A stretch of DNA of 64,000 bases, taken from positions 3,844,001 through 3,908,000 of the forward strand of contig OZ253953.1 of assembly GCA_965267335.1 (NCBI GenBank), read 5' to 3'. The notes under the pieces are model-generated. The model had not been told where the DNA came from, did no database searches, and saw nothing but the letters and a program-made list of their open reading frames with translations. Positions 1 to 9,618 of the stretch are shown one piece after another. A program made the translations under genes and the position numbers. Numbering within the stretch: the stretch's first letter is position 1; each line of letters begins with the position of its first letter. Source of the DNA: G965267335 sp965267335. GTDB lineage: Bacteria > Bacteroidota > Bacteroidia > Cytophagales > JAAEPT01.

Positions 1-204
1 GAAAAAAATCTTGAAAGAATCTTTATGATATTCAGGAGGCTCCATTCAAAAAAGGATTACGAGGGCACCGGAATTGGTTTGGCCCATTGCCAAAAAATCG
101 TTGAGCTACATGGAGGAAAAATATGGGTAGAATCTGTGGAAAATGAAGGCTCTTCTTTTTATTTTACACTCCCAAAGCGGAGAGGTAATGAAGAGAAAGC
201 TTAA
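1..204 (+). CDS. Sensor histidine kinase, C-terminal end (partial)
   Basis: The reading frame is open from base 1 and ends at TAA 202-204, so only the last 67 residues are here. They form the end of a HATPase_c domain: an F-box-like segment (RIFMIFRRLH), the G2 ATP-lid motif GTGIGLAHCQKIVE and the closing strand ending FTLPKR. The same motif order occurs in the complete PAS kinase at 51443-52657 (QKILMIFQRLH, GNGIGLALC), so the missing part is probably a similar PAS-type cytoplasmic kinase. Its last 17 bases overlap the start of the response regulator, which indicates a cotranscribed two-component pair. Confidence 0.85.
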   Translation, partial: EKNLERIFMIFRRLHSKKDYEGTGIGLAHCQKIVELHGGKIWVESVENEGSSFYFTLPKRRGNEEKA

Positions 205-604
205 TTGCATTTTACTTATAGACGATGATGAACCCACCAATGTTTTTCATCAAATGGTTATTGAAGAAGCGGGGTGTGCAGAAACGGTAGTGTCAGTTGA
301 AAGTGGCCCGGAAGCACTGAATTACCTGGAATCAAAAGTAGATGGCGAACACCCGCAACCGGCTCTTATTTTTTTGGATATCAATATGCCCGACATGAAT
401 GGTTGGGAGTTCTTGGAAGAGTACAATAAGCTTGAAAGCAAGATGAAGGGTGATATTGTATTTATCATGCTCACAACTTCTCTAAACCCTAAGGACAAGG
501 AAACAGCGGAATCAATCCCTACAATTAACGGCTTTAGCAATAAACCACTCACCGTTGAATCTTTAACAGAAATGGTGAAAGAGCATTTTCCTGATCATTT
601 TTAG
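188..604 (+). CDS. Single-domain response regulator (CheY-like receiver)
   Basis: A 138-residue receiver domain without an output domain. The acidic pocket is LLIDDDEPTN near residues 7-16, the phospho-acceptor Asp is about residue 64 in LIFLDINMPDMNGWEFL, the switch Thr is in MLTTS and the conserved Lys in SNKPLT. I start it at ATG 188 rather than at the in-frame ATG 143, because the shorter form begins as receivers usually do, follows an AGAGG stretch, and overlaps the kinase by only 17 bases. With no effector it probably acts by protein-protein contact or in a phosphorelay with the overlapping kinase. Short receivers of this type next to PAS kinases are common in Cytophagales. Confidence 0.9.
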   Translation: MKRKLNCILLIDDDEPTNVFHQMVIEEAGCAETVVSVESGPEALNYLESKVDGEHPQPALIFLDINMPDMNGWEFLEEYNKLESKMKGDIVFIMLTTSLNPKDKETAESIPTINGFSNKPLTVESLTEMVKEHFPDHF

Positions 605-728
605 CTGGCCTTTAATCCGATTATAGGTCCATAAAGTCTACCTTTAGAATCTATGGGCTTAGTCAATTCGAAACGTATCATATAAATCAAGCGTATAAGT
701 AGTTTTAACCAACGATTAACCCAAGTTC

Positions 729-1601
729 ATGAAACTACTAATATCAACTTTATTCTTTCTCAATATTCTATCAACCCAGGCACAAACCCCGTTTAACTTC
801 ACCGCTGCCTACGAAACATTGGAAATAACAGATCTCAAAACCAGGTATAATGATGGGATCTCAGTTACGAAAAAGTTACCTGACAACAAGAAGTTTATTC
901 TTATCGAGGGAAGTATTGCAGAAGGAACAGATTTGGAAATCGATGCCGATAATATTTTCCTTATGGCCGGTGAAAAGAAAATTTTTCCCTCAGGTGAAAA
1001 AGATCGTACAGGCCAGGTGGAACTAAAAAAGACTTATGATTTAAGAACCAAGTGGAGCAAGACATTTGGTTATGTTTTTATAGTAGATAAGTCTATGAGC
1101 AAGGGCATTTTAAATCTAGGTGACCACAAAGTAGAAGTAAGTAACATCAGAAAGGAATGGCCAAAAGCCCACGAACCTCGTTCTATAAGTGTATCTAAAA
1201 CTGAGCTTATAGATGCCTATGTAGCAAAAGACAATATTAAAGATAATGACGGCAATAAACAGGAAGTAGAATTTACCTACAAACCCGTATCCGGAAAATT
1301 TCTTGTGTTAACTATCCAGGTTATGAGTCCTGTATCACCCGATGGAAAAAAAGAGAGAGGAAAGAATTATACGTTTCATCCGAGTCAGTTTGTAATAGCA
1401 TTCCCTTCCCGGGCACAAGCAGAATGTGCCGCATTCCTTAGAGATGGATACGAAAATGAATTTTCTGAAAGTATGAATAATGGTGTGCTCTATGATGACC
1501 CGGACAAAGAAACGATAAGATTAGTTTTTCCCGTAGGGAACGAAAAGGGTGAATACACACTCTATCATAACGGCAAACAATACGCTCAATTCAATTTGTA
1601 G
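729..1601 (+). CDS. Exported protein of unknown function
   Basis: 290 residues with a clear signal peptide (about residues 1-18, hydrophobic core LLISTLFFLNIL, cleavage near TQAQ). I do not recognise the family. The mature part is hydrophilic and predicted beta-rich, with many Lys/Glu pairs, and ends with a short strand motif (YTLYHNGKQYAQFNL); it has no T9SS sorting domain, no lipobox Cys and no membrane segment after the signal peptide, so it should be periplasmic. It stands alone: 124 bases separate it from the response regulator, and it is convergent with the next gene across a hairpin at 1628-1651. Confidence 0.75.
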   Translation: MKLLISTLFFLNILSTQAQTPFNFTAAYETLEITDLKTRYNDGISVTKKLPDNKKFILIEGSIAEGTDLEIDADNIFLMAGEKKIFPSGEKDRTGQVELKKTYDLRTKWSKTFGYVFIVDKSMSKGILNLGDHKVEVSNIRKEWPKAHEPRSISVSKTELIDAYVAKDNIKDNDGNKQEVEFTYKPVSGKFLVLTIQVMSPVSPDGKKERGKNYTFHPSQFVIAFPSRAQAECAAFLRDGYENEFSESMNNGVLYDDPDKETIRLVFPVGNEKGEYTLYHNGKQYAQFNL

Positions 1602-1627
1602 AATTACTTTGGGCCATAAACCAAGAA

Positions 1628-1651
1628 TCCCCGGAACATATATTCCGGGGA
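1628..1651. terminator. GC-rich hairpin between convergent genes
   Basis: CCCCGGAA (1629-1636) pairs with TTCCGGGG (1643-1650) around a 6-base loop, extended by one T-A pair. There is no T-tract on either strand, so it is a likely but not classical bidirectional terminator for the genes ending at 1601 and 1679. The hairpin at 48232-48259 has the same form. Confidence 0.5.
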
Positions 1652-1678
1652 CCTTACCAAGATAAACAAAGTGACAAC

Positions 1679-2995
1679 TCACTCCTTTACAATCTCAACT
1701 ACTTGATTTTCAATATTCAATAAATAGATTCCAGATGGCAGGCTCTCAACATTAATCTGCTTGCCAGTTCCAGAGTCAAGTACACTACCTAGGGAGTTGT
1801 ATAGAACCCATTCTTTCCCCGAACTCTCATATTCAATGTTTAATACATCGGATACAGGCATTGGGTAAGTAATTACTTCAAACAATTGCTCTTGATCAAG
1901 AGAAGAAACCACACCACAATCTGCACCCGAAAATGTCCACCCGGAATTGTTTCCATTGTTCACAGAACCAGTACCTGCTGTTGCTGTTGCACCTGTAACA
2001 GCCAAATAACTAATTTCCAAATACTCGGCACATACCGCTTGACCAAGGTCCAGTGTTGCTTGAGACGCGGTTGAACTCGCTCCAAGTACAATCGAAAACC
2101 CTGATGAACTGTTTAATGTTAATGTATTAATTGACTGTGTAGAGCCAGATTCAAATTCTACGGCATTACCTCCATTAATTTCCAATTCATTGATAGTGTT
2201 ATTACCCGTAAAATCGAAACCACCAGCAAGATCAAACAAAACTACTTTTCCGTAGGTTCTATCATCACCTTCGAAACGATATGCATCATTTGTCAAATAG
2301 ATTGTAGCATCCTCAAAGGATACTGTCGCAGTATTGGCGGGAATCCCTTGGATACTCCAGTCATACGTGTACACCGTTGAGCTACCTAAGTCTACTGTTA
2401 TGTCATCGTTTAAGTAGTTTAAAAGAAATGATTCATCAGTTGTTATCTGTTGATCATTAGAATTAAAGCTCCCATCCATTATTTCGATACTGTTAGACTC
2501 AAAATCATCTAGTAACGTCAGGGAACCATCCGTGTCCACAAAGACATCGTCAAAATGATGACCAGCACTTGTAAGGGTTGAGTTGTCAGTTCCTCTGAAA
2601 TAAATAGATTCATCTGTGTGATACAAGGTCATACCACTTACGAGAGTAATAGACCCGTAGCAGGAAAGAGTACTGTTGACACTGAAAGTAATGCCACTCA
2701 AACTTCCCGTCCAATCCATGTTTCTGCAATAAATCACCAAGCTATTGGCTGTAATCAAATCTCCGAAACCACCGGAGTTAGCATCAAAATACACATCATC
2801 TGAAGTAGTAGGTACATCTGTATGAAAAGTACTTCCTCCACTGGTCGTTGCCCAGTGAGTTGAATACTCAGACCAGTCTCCTGAGCCCCCTACCCAATAA
2901 TAATCTGCTGAATAGGCCTTATTGTTAGAGAACAGGGCACAAAAGGCCCCCGCTAGTAAGAGTTGTTTTAATTTGGTAATGTTGTTTGTTTTCAT
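1679..2995 (-). CDS. T9SS-secreted surface protein, type A sorting domain
   Basis: 438 residues: signal peptide (cleavage near KAYSA, about 30), then the segment YYWVGGSGDWSEYSTHWAT, which recurs at the start of many secreted Bacteroidota repeat proteins. The middle is rich in Ser/Thr/Asn and beta-strands (probably solenoid-like, no catalytic motif seen). The last about 70 residues are a type A T9SS sorting domain (TIGR04183-like: YPMPVSDVLNIEY, LYNSLGSVLDSG, LPSGIYLLNIENQ, VEIVKE). It follows the 2078-residue enzyme gene on the same strand after 60 bases with no strong terminator, so it is probably its operon partner and under the same sigma-1 type promoter. Function unknown; a surface adhesin or binding protein is a guess. 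Confidence 0.8.
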   Translation of the reverse strand: MKTNNITKLKQLLLAGAFCALFSNNKAYSADYYWVGGSGDWSEYSTHWATTSGGSTFHTDVPTTSDDVYFDANSGGFGDLITANSLVIYCRNMDWTGSLSGITFSVNSTLSCYGSITLVSGMTLYHTDESIYFRGTDNSTLTSAGHHFDDVFVDTDGSLTLLDDFESNSIEIMDGSFNSNDQQITTDESFLLNYLNDDITVDLGSSTVYTYDWSIQGIPANTATVSFEDATIYLTNDAYRFEGDDRTYGKVVLFDLAGGFDFTGNNTINELEINGGNAVEFESGSTQSINTLTLNSSSGFSIVLGASSTASQATLDLGQAVCAEYLEISYLAVTGATATAGTGSVNNGNNSGWTFSGADCGVVSSLDQEQLFEVITYPMPVSDVLNIEYESSGKEWVLYNSLGSVLDSGTGKQINVESLPSGIYLLNIENQVVEIVKE

Positions 2996-3055
2996 GTTAA
3001 GTTATTTAAGTATCAAAAATTATTAGTCTCAATTCAGTTAATAGCCCGAAGGCTT

Positions 3056-6000
3056 TTACTCTTTAATAATTTCAAATACATGAGTATCAATTTTAAGGAA
3101 ATACAACCCTGAAGCTAAATCCCCTGCTTCGATCTTCCTTGTAGTCCCTTCCTTTACAATAACTCCGAGAGCGTTGTAGATATACCATGATTTATCAGCA
3201 CCGGTATATTCCACATGAAGTACTTCCAAAACCGGAACCGGATAGACTTTAATATCACTTTCTATACCATCAGTAATAGGGGTCAAACAATCATCTACGA
3301 CAATCCCGGTATTTCCACCGGAACATACGCTACAATTGTCAATACTTGCTGTTCCTCCCCAGTCTCCATTGCAGTCTTGAGTACAGGCTGTATTTCCTGA
3401 GTTACCACCAGCACACGTACCACAATTATCAATCACCGCAGCTCCTCCCCAATCGCCATTACAATCTTGAGTACAAGCTATATTGCCTGTGGTTCCAGCA
3501 ACACAAACACCGCAATTATCGACATAAGCACTTCCTCCTGGCACACCTGCACAATCATCATCACATGGTAGTTGACCAGTGTTTCCGGCAACACAGTTTG
3601 AACAACCATCTATATATGCTGTTCCACCCCAATCTCCGTTACAATCCTGAGTACAGGCCACGTTTCCTGTATTTCCTTCCACACATGTTCCACAGTTATC
3701 AAGGTACGCTGTTCCACCCCAATCACCGTTACAATCCTGAGTACAGGCTGTATTTCCTGTATTACCTTCTACACATGTTCCGCAGTTATCTAGGTAGGCT
3801 GTTCCACCCCAGTCTCCGTTACAATCTTGAGTACAGGCCATATTTCCTGTATTGCCTTCTACACATGTTCCGCAGTTGTCAAGGTACGCTGTTCCACCCC
3901 AATCTCCGTTACAATCCTGAGTACAGGCCACGTTTCCTGTATTTCCTTCCACACATGTTCCACAGTTATCAAGGTACGCTGTTCCACCCCAATCACCGTT
4001 ACAATCCTGAGTACAAGCTGTATTTCCAGTATTTCCTTCCACACATGTTCCGCAGTTGTCTAGGTACGCTGTTCCACCCCAGTCTCCATTACAATCCTGA
4101 GTACAGGCTGTATTTCCAGTGTTTCCTTCTACGCATGTTCCGCAGTTGTCTAGGTAGGCTGTTCCGCCCGGATCACCGTTACAATCTAGGGTGCCTCCAC
4201 AAGAACTATGAGTAGGATCAATGACTGCACGAACCAAAGTACGGTCACAACTATTGCCTGCTGACACTCTCCAGTTATAGGCATATGCATACCTAGGTGT
4301 ATTCTGAAACCAAGAAGGTTCTGCACCCTCAATAGATATAACTCCATTCACTGTATAAGGATATCCAACTAATGGGTCGTTTTCGTTGGAGTAAGCCAGA
4401 TTACCTCCGGTACCGGTAAAATCGAGATAATATGTACCCGCACTAAGATTAAAATCTACGGGCAATCTATTCTCCACCCCAGCTGTGATATTTGTGAAAT
4501 TCTGACTGGCCAACACAGTAGTATTATCACTTGCCCGTACCTGTACAGTAACGTTGTTCGCTGTTTGTGGCCACACACTTATAGAATCTATTGTAAGGTC
4601 CACAGATACTACAAATCGTGGCCTGAAGGTAAAGTTACTATTGTACCAGGTTCTGTTATTTGTAAAATCAGGAGCCGACATACCAACGAGTGCCGATACA
4701 CCTGCTGCATCCTCTACATAATATGTTGTAGTAGAGCTCACATTTGGAGAGTACGTATTCCCAGTTGCGACCTGCGTACCACCATTTAGTTGATCATACC
4801 AATCGTATGTACTAGTGCCCGATACACTCAGATCTGCTAAACCAGCAGAACAAATAGTATCATGAGCAACATCTAGTAGTGAAGATGTTATTGTAATTAG
4901 ATCAGTAACATTGGCACACCCACTTGCAGATAGCGTTACTGTATAATTTCCGGCTTCAATGGCCTGAAAGGTTTGTTGCGTTGCACCAGAAATTACTTGC
5001 CCGTCTTTTTCCCAAGCATAAGATATTCCTCCTCCAGAAACCCCAGCATCAAGTGTAATTTCAGAAGGCGAGCACAACTCCACATCTGGCCCAAGGTCTA
5101 CGGTTGGTAATTCGTCTGATACTTCAATAGTGTCTGTTGTTACGCAACCCGATGAATCTGCAGAAACGATATATGTTCCGGATTGTGTTGCAGTATAAGT
5201 TGATGAGGTGGCTCCTGATATCACAACCCCGTCTCTCATCCAGGTGAAAGTTCTATTGGTTACACCCAGATTAGAATTTAAATCAACTGAACTCACGCCA
5301 CATAATGATACATCCGCACCAAGATCAGCTTCCGTACAACCCGGTGTACAAACATCAGGTTGCGAGGCCATATATTGTCTTAACCAGGTCAATGCCGGTC
5401 TTTCTGTTCCATCTGTCATCACAAGCTCCGTATAAGCCGGATTTCCTCCTGGCTCCCACATTTCACCCTCAGCATATCCCCAAAGGGTTATTCCTTCAAC
5501 AGATGGGTGCTCCCAAAGGACAGGAAACAGTTCCTCATATTTATCTAATTGCGCCTGATCATCGGCATCCCCTAAATCCAGTTCGGTAATATGCAATGGC
5601 AACCCCGGAGCAGCCAATAAGTCCAGATTGTTTTGCAACTGAGCTGCAGACATATTACCTATACTAAAGTTATGGCACTGCATTCCAACCGCATCAATAA
5701 GCCCTCTATCGTTCAGGATATTTACAATTTCAAGGTGCTTATCAATATTTCCGTTCAAATCATTAATGATATGATAATCGTTTAGAACAAGAGTAGCATT
5801 AGGAAACGCTTCGCGAGTTTTTGCGAAAGCATATATAATGTAATCCCACCCGGTACCGTAAGGACCATACTGCGCAGCGTTTGCCGCGAGGTAAGCGTTG
5901 CTTGCACCGTCATTGAATCCACCTAGGGCATCTATAAACTCCAATGGCGGAGCATGACCATCAATAGATTCATTTACAACATCAATAATCGCTGTGTTAG

Positions 6001-9000
6001 GATATCTAGCCGCAAAGGCTGAAACATATTCATTCCATTGTATTTCCTGATTGGCCGTGGATAATCCTCCAATCCAATTTGGTTGTTGAGTGCCCCACAC
6101 AAAAACGTGTTGTTTAAATGGGATATTATTCGCCTCACAATAATTGTACATGGAATCCAAATCAGCCCAATTAAAGTTATCCTGGTTCCACTCAACAGCG
6201 CTCCACTTGCCAGCATTGGAAGGAGTAACCTGGTTCCAGTAATTACCGAAATCAGGTCTTACGATGTCACCACCCTGCCAGGCACTTCTCATGATATTAC
6301 CAAGGAACTTACCCTTACACTCAGCCAGGGGACCGGTTGACGGAACGCTTGTACTGCATGAATTCAGGTTCGCAATAACTCCAGCTGCTAGTGAAGCATT
6401 GCCGTTGTCATTCAAATGAACCGCATCATTCAGACCTGAAACATCTGTGTAATCCCAACCATTGATATAACAGAGGTTAGAATACTTAGATTGCAAACTT
6501 TGAATGATGGCTAGTTCTCCATCGCTTAGGATTGGGATTGTGCGAGCTGCAGTATTTGTTGGATTAGTGGTATATGTTGGCAATATAGCCATCACCTTGG
6601 CAGAAGGAAATCTTCTACAAAGAGTGTCCAGTATTGCCTCATACTGGGGAAATGTGTTATTGGTTAAATAATTGTCATTCCCGGAGTAATGTACATCGTT
6701 GTAACCCCAAAGGATGGTAATAAGATCAGGTTGAATCCCTGAACTTAAGTTATCGAGAATTCCCTCATATACTTTTGAACCACCAATCCCCCAATTATAT
6801 AATTCATAACCTTCTGAATCGGCAATAAGCCTTGAATAAGTATGTCTGGAATCATTTTCAGTTACACCCACTCCCATGGTAATAGAATTACCAATCGCCA
6901 AGTAAACCGGTTTCGTATCACAATCATCAATGGGTTCAAGAGAATTACCAGGTTCAAGCTGAATGCTTTTTAGGTTCATTTGAGTGTACACCGGAAGTAT
7001 AAACTTCCATTCAACCGAAGCACCTCCGGGATTGGTCAGATTAATATCAAAATTGTTTGTATTGAACTGGTAAACCCCATCCTTGTAAACCGCAATTCGG
7101 TGCCAGAACACATCACCTGCCCAGGTTAGGTCTTCAGCAAAACTAACATCAACAGTGGGGCTGCTAGTTTTTATTTTCATAACAACTCCCGCTGAAGATG
7201 CCGCCCTCAAAGCAGTGTAGTAGCCGGACACATCTGTCGTAGCATAATTTTTGGGAAATCTAAAGGTTCGCAATTCATCTGAGCCCGTTAATTCAGATTC
7301 TATTACACCTTCCCAACAGATGTTTGGATCAAGTAGGGAAACTTCACCAGTAGTTGAGGTACTAAACTCATAGGGGCCTATATCTGGTGTTCCGACATGA
7401 GGGTTTCCATCGAAATCGGTCTCTGGCAAATTGGTATGGGCTATTCCCGCATCAATTGCAGTGGCACCAGCCACCAGATGAAAATCTTTATTGGTAGTAT
7501 CTGAAAACATTTGGGCTGCTATAGCCGGATCCAGATCAGTATATTCTCCTGCACCAAATGCACTAAGTCCCTCCACTCCAATATTATTGCTGGCGGTCCA
7601 TGAACTGGTACCAAAATTTTGATAACTGTAGTCATCAGAATATCGAACCCAGCTTATATTATTATATACCCTGACATCAGTACTGGCATTAATTGTAATT
7701 CCACCTGCATCTTGCCTACCTTCGCCACCCGATGCAACGGGGTCCTTACTTACAGTACCATTCATAAAAGCCAGGTTGTTGGTAACAATTGTCCTATCGC
7801 TTTTATGGACGACAAGCCCATTTATACCGTTGTTGTAAGTAATATTATTAGCAAAGTAAAACCAACCATGAACGTAATCTGTACTTGTTTGTGATGGAGA
7901 GTCCGGATTATTCCTTGTAATATATACTCCAGAGCCATCTATGATATAGTCTTGACACGCGTTCCCGTAGCAGTTCCCTGCGGGAGGATAAGAGGCGTTA
8001 TAGTACGGAATATAGTTTCGATTATCATGTACCTTATTATAAGACATTACCATTTTGATGGTATCCTTCGTATCAAAATCCTTCGATTGTGCAATTACAA
8101 TGGCACTTTCGGCATTCGAACTCCACCAGGTATTATTATAAACTTCGTTGTATGAGAGATTTACATAGTCTCCATCATTAACCCTTATTCCTGAATTTGG
8201 ACAATCGTGAACCTTCATATGGTGAATATTAATATGATGGGGATAGCCTGTACCTCCCCATATTGCGATTCCCCGTCCGCTGAAATAATTATCCTGTATA
8301 AGTCGATTGGCTTCGGCTTGCGCTTTGGTTATTTGCTGGTTAGGCCCTTCAATTTCCAACCCGGAAATATCAACATAACTAACTCGATGCATTATAATTC
8401 CCCCAGATCCATCAAATTGAATTTTAGGGCTATGTCCCGGATAGTTCGTTATTACGAGCCAGGCGTTTGCTGATGTATTAATATCCGTATCATATACCGT
8501 GAGAAAGGCCCCATTGTTTTCTCCAGAGGCTCCACCAGAATTAACGTAATCTCCATACCCAGCATTCTGATAAATTCCATCCATCACGTAGATGGTATCC
8601 CCGGGTTGCCAAGCCGTTTTCACAGCATATTCTAACGTATTCAAAGGTTCCAGTGGAGAACGACCATTGGTCCCTGTAATAGCATCAATACCATTTCCTC
8701 CGCTTACGTACCATGCCGTTGCGCTTGCCGGCACCGTTGGCTCCACAACTTCGACATTGTCTAAATGGTAAGTACCAACATCTTGAAAGGTAAACTTGAG
8801 TTGTCCTTCTGAGGTAGTAGCCGTAGGCGTCAAGGTAACTTCATATTGTTGCCAACTAGTTGAAGTAATGGTAATGACCTGATTAACCATCGGTGTCCAG
8901 TTGTCCATTAAAGCAACATCTATGTTATCACCTACGTCACCTTTTGCATAGAAGCGGATGGTATCGGTGATACCGCCAACCAGGCTCAACTTACAGCTTT

Positions 9001-9292
9001 CATTAAGTGCGCGCACCTGCCACGATCCTGCCACACTTACATCGGCACGTAAAGATTGAGCTCCGGTATAGGAATCAGTAGCATCAAGACTAAATGTCCC
9101 GTTGCCTTGAGTGGCATTCCACCAGTCATCCGACAGTGTTGCCATCTCAAAATCACCGATACCACCCGATTGAAGACATTGAGCGTGGGCAGTACCGCTC
9201 AGTATTACAGACCAGATCGAAAGCACCACTACTAAGGCTATCTTACCCAGAAATGATCTGTTCATTATTTTGTACCATTGGTTTCTTCTCAT
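3056..9292 (-). CDS. Multidomain xylan-degrading enzyme: CBM, beta-helix, SGNH esterase, GH10, T9SS sorting domain
   Basis: 2078 residues. Signal peptide about 1-38 (the in-frame ATG at 9265, residue 10, gives a more usual one); CBM4/9-like sandwich about 40-185; right-handed parallel beta-helix about 190-645 with many short N-rich strands; beta-sandwich 655-790; SGNH/GDSL hydrolase about 795-975 (Ser in AIGNSITMG, Gly in GIGG, Asn in WGYND, Asp/His in DAVHLND), acetylxylan-esterase-like; GH10 about 990-1305 (acid/base Glu in DVVNES, nucleophile Glu in HITELD); Ig/PKD-like domains about 1310-1545; a beta domain to 1700; ten 30-residue Cys repeats; type A sorting domain about 2008-2078. It should deacetylate and cut xylan at the cell surface. 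The beta-helix may be a lyase or hydrolase, but no family-specific catalytic motif was identified. A sigma-1 type promoter lies at 9371-9401. Confidence 0.88.
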   Translation of the reverse strand: MRRNQWYKIMNRSFLGKIALVVVLSIWSVILSGTAHAQCLQSGGIGDFEMATLSDDWWNATQGNGTFSLDATDSYTGAQSLRADVSVAGSWQVRALNESCKLSLVGGITDTIRFYAKGDVGDNIDVALMDNWTPMVNQVITITSTSWQQYEVTLTPTATTSEGQLKFTFQDVGTYHLDNVEVVEPTVPASATAWYVSGGNGIDAITGTNGRSPLEPLNTLEYAVKTAWQPGDTIYVMDGIYQNAGYGDYVNSGGASGENNGAFLTVYDTDINTSANAWLVITNYPGHSPKIQFDGSGGIIMHRVSYVDISGLEIEGPNQQITKAQAEANRLIQDNYFSGRGIAIWGGTGYPHHINIHHMKVHDCPNSGIRVNDGDYVNLSYNEVYNNTWWSSNAESAIVIAQSKDFDTKDTIKMVMSYNKVHDNRNYIPYYNASYPPAGNCYGNACQDYIIDGSGVYITRNNPDSPSQTSTDYVHGWFYFANNITYNNGINGLVVHKSDRTIVTNNLAFMNGTVSKDPVASGGEGRQDAGGITINASTDVRVYNNISWVRYSDDYSYQNFGTSSWTASNNIGVEGLSAFGAGEYTDLDPAIAAQMFSDTTNKDFHLVAGATAIDAGIAHTNLPETDFDGNPHVGTPDIGPYEFSTSTTGEVSLLDPNICWEGVIESELTGSDELRTFRFPKNYATTDVSGYYTALRAASSAGVVMKIKTSSPTVDVSFAEDLTWAGDVFWHRIAVYKDGVYQFNTNNFDINLTNPGGASVEWKFILPVYTQMNLKSIQLEPGNSLEPIDDCDTKPVYLAIGNSITMGVGVTENDSRHTYSRLIADSEGYELYNWGIGGSKVYEGILDNLSSGIQPDLITILWGYNDVHYSGNDNYLTNNTFPQYEAILDTLCRRFPSAKVMAILPTYTTNPTNTAARTIPILSDGELAIIQSLQSKYSNLCYINGWDYTDVSGLNDAVHLNDNGNASLAAGVIANLNSCSTSVPSTGPLAECKGKFLGNIMRSAWQGGDIVRPDFGNYWNQVTPSNAGKWSAVEWNQDNFNWADLDSMYNYCEANNIPFKQHVFVWGTQQPNWIGGLSTANQEIQWNEYVSAFAARYPNTAIIDVVNESIDGHAPPLEFIDALGGFNDGASNAYLAANAAQYGPYGTGWDYIIYAFAKTREAFPNATLVLNDYHIINDLNGNIDKHLEIVNILNDRGLIDAVGMQCHNFSIGNMSAAQLQNNLDLLAAPGLPLHITELDLGDADDQAQLDKYEELFPVLWEHPSVEGITLWGYAEGEMWEPGGNPAYTELVMTDGTERPALTWLRQYMASQPDVCTPGCTEADLGADVSLCGVSSVDLNSNLGVTNRTFTWMRDGVVISGATSSTYTATQSGTYIVSADSSGCVTTDTIEVSDELPTVDLGPDVELCSPSEITLDAGVSGGGISYAWEKDGQVISGATQQTFQAIEAGNYTVTLSASGCANVTDLITITSSLLDVAHDTICSAGLADLSVSGTSTYDWYDQLNGGTQVATGNTYSPNVSSTTTYYVEDAAGVSALVGMSAPDFTNNRTWYNSNFTFRPRFVVSVDLTIDSISVWPQTANNVTVQVRASDNTTVLASQNFTNITAGVENRLPVDFNLSAGTYYLDFTGTGGNLAYSNENDPLVGYPYTVNGVISIEGAEPSWFQNTPRYAYAYNWRVSAGNSCDRTLVRAVIDPTHSSCGGTLDCNGDPGGTAYLDNCGTCVEGNTGNTACTQDCNGDWGGTAYLDNCGTCVEGNTGNTACTQDCNGDWGGTAYLDNCGTCVEGNTGNVACTQDCNGDWGGTAYLDNCGTCVEGNTGNMACTQDCNGDWGGTAYLDNCGTCVEGNTGNTACTQDCNGDWGGTAYLDNCGTCVEGNTGNVACTQDCNGDWGGTAYIDGCSNCVAGNTGQLPCDDDCAGVPGGSAYVDNCGVCVAGTTGNIACTQDCNGDWGGAAVIDNCGTCAGGNSGNTACTQDCNGDWGGTASIDNCSVCSGGNTGIVVDDCLTPITDGIESDIKVYPVPVLEVLHVEYTGADKSWYIYNALGVIVKEGTTRKIEAGDLASGLYFLKIDTHVFEIIKE
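3287..4186 (-). repeat. Ten tandem 90-bp coding repeats (four-Cys repeat)
   Basis: Ten units of exactly 30 codons, consensus DCNGDWGGTAYLDNC followed by GTCVEGNTGNTACTQ. Units 2-6 differ at only one or two residues and are nearly identical in DNA; units 7-10 (DGCSNC, DCAG, AVIDNC, ASIDNC types) are more diverged. Each unit has Cys at positions 2, 15, 18 and 28 and an Asp/Asn-rich loop that could bind calcium. Confidence 0.95.
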
Positions 9293-9618
9293 GTTGAAGC
9301 CTCATTTGGTTAACAAATAAAGGTGAGGTAATTGGGCTATACTTCAACCTTCAATGTCTTTGGTTTCGTTAGTACTTCTTGAGAATGGAGCGTTGGTAAA
9401 CAAAAAATTTAATTTTTTATTTACTACTTTTTGAATGCCACCCGATCAGAGCAAAAAACTTAGGCACCCAAGCTGACGGATTGCCACACTGCGGCTACTA
9501 TCGTACACCTCCGTTGGCAATAACGGCAAAGGAATGATTTTACAAAAAGATAAGGCTCTGCCAACTATGCTAAAACTTAGCGAGTCAACTAAAGACTGAC
9601 CTTTGTGGTTAAGAAAGG
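9293..9618. other. 326-base intergenic region
   Basis: It holds the leader and sigma-1 type promoter of the enzyme gene ending at 3056 (promoter at 9371-9401). Between about 9430 and 9600 I see no gene; there are weak hairpins at 9511-9526 (CCGTT/AACGG) and 9599-9619 (ACCTTT/AAAGGT, touching the stop of the PorP-like gene), either of which may end that gene. Confidence 0.6.
9371..9401 (-). promoter_or_regulatory. Sigma-1 type promoter of the SGNH-GH10 gene
   Basis: Read on the minus strand: GTTTAC at 9401-9396, 15 bases, then AAGAAGTAC at 9380-9372. The sigma-1 gene has the same arrangement: GTTTAC, 15 bases, CATAAGTAC. This would leave a leader of about 70 bases before ATG 9292. Confidence 0.7.

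Noticed and set aside
3016..3060. AGCC-TTCG-GGCT stem between genes 3056 and 1679 as a terminator
   Set aside because: The stem has four pairs and no T-run; the genes are more likely cotranscribed.
3346..4215. Long plus-strand frames opposite the repeat arrays (also about 13983-14699, 26828-27367, 39296-40210)
   Set aside because: They are antisense shadows of the tandem coding repeats; their His/Tyr/Arg-rich content just mirrors the repeat codons, and they have no start context.
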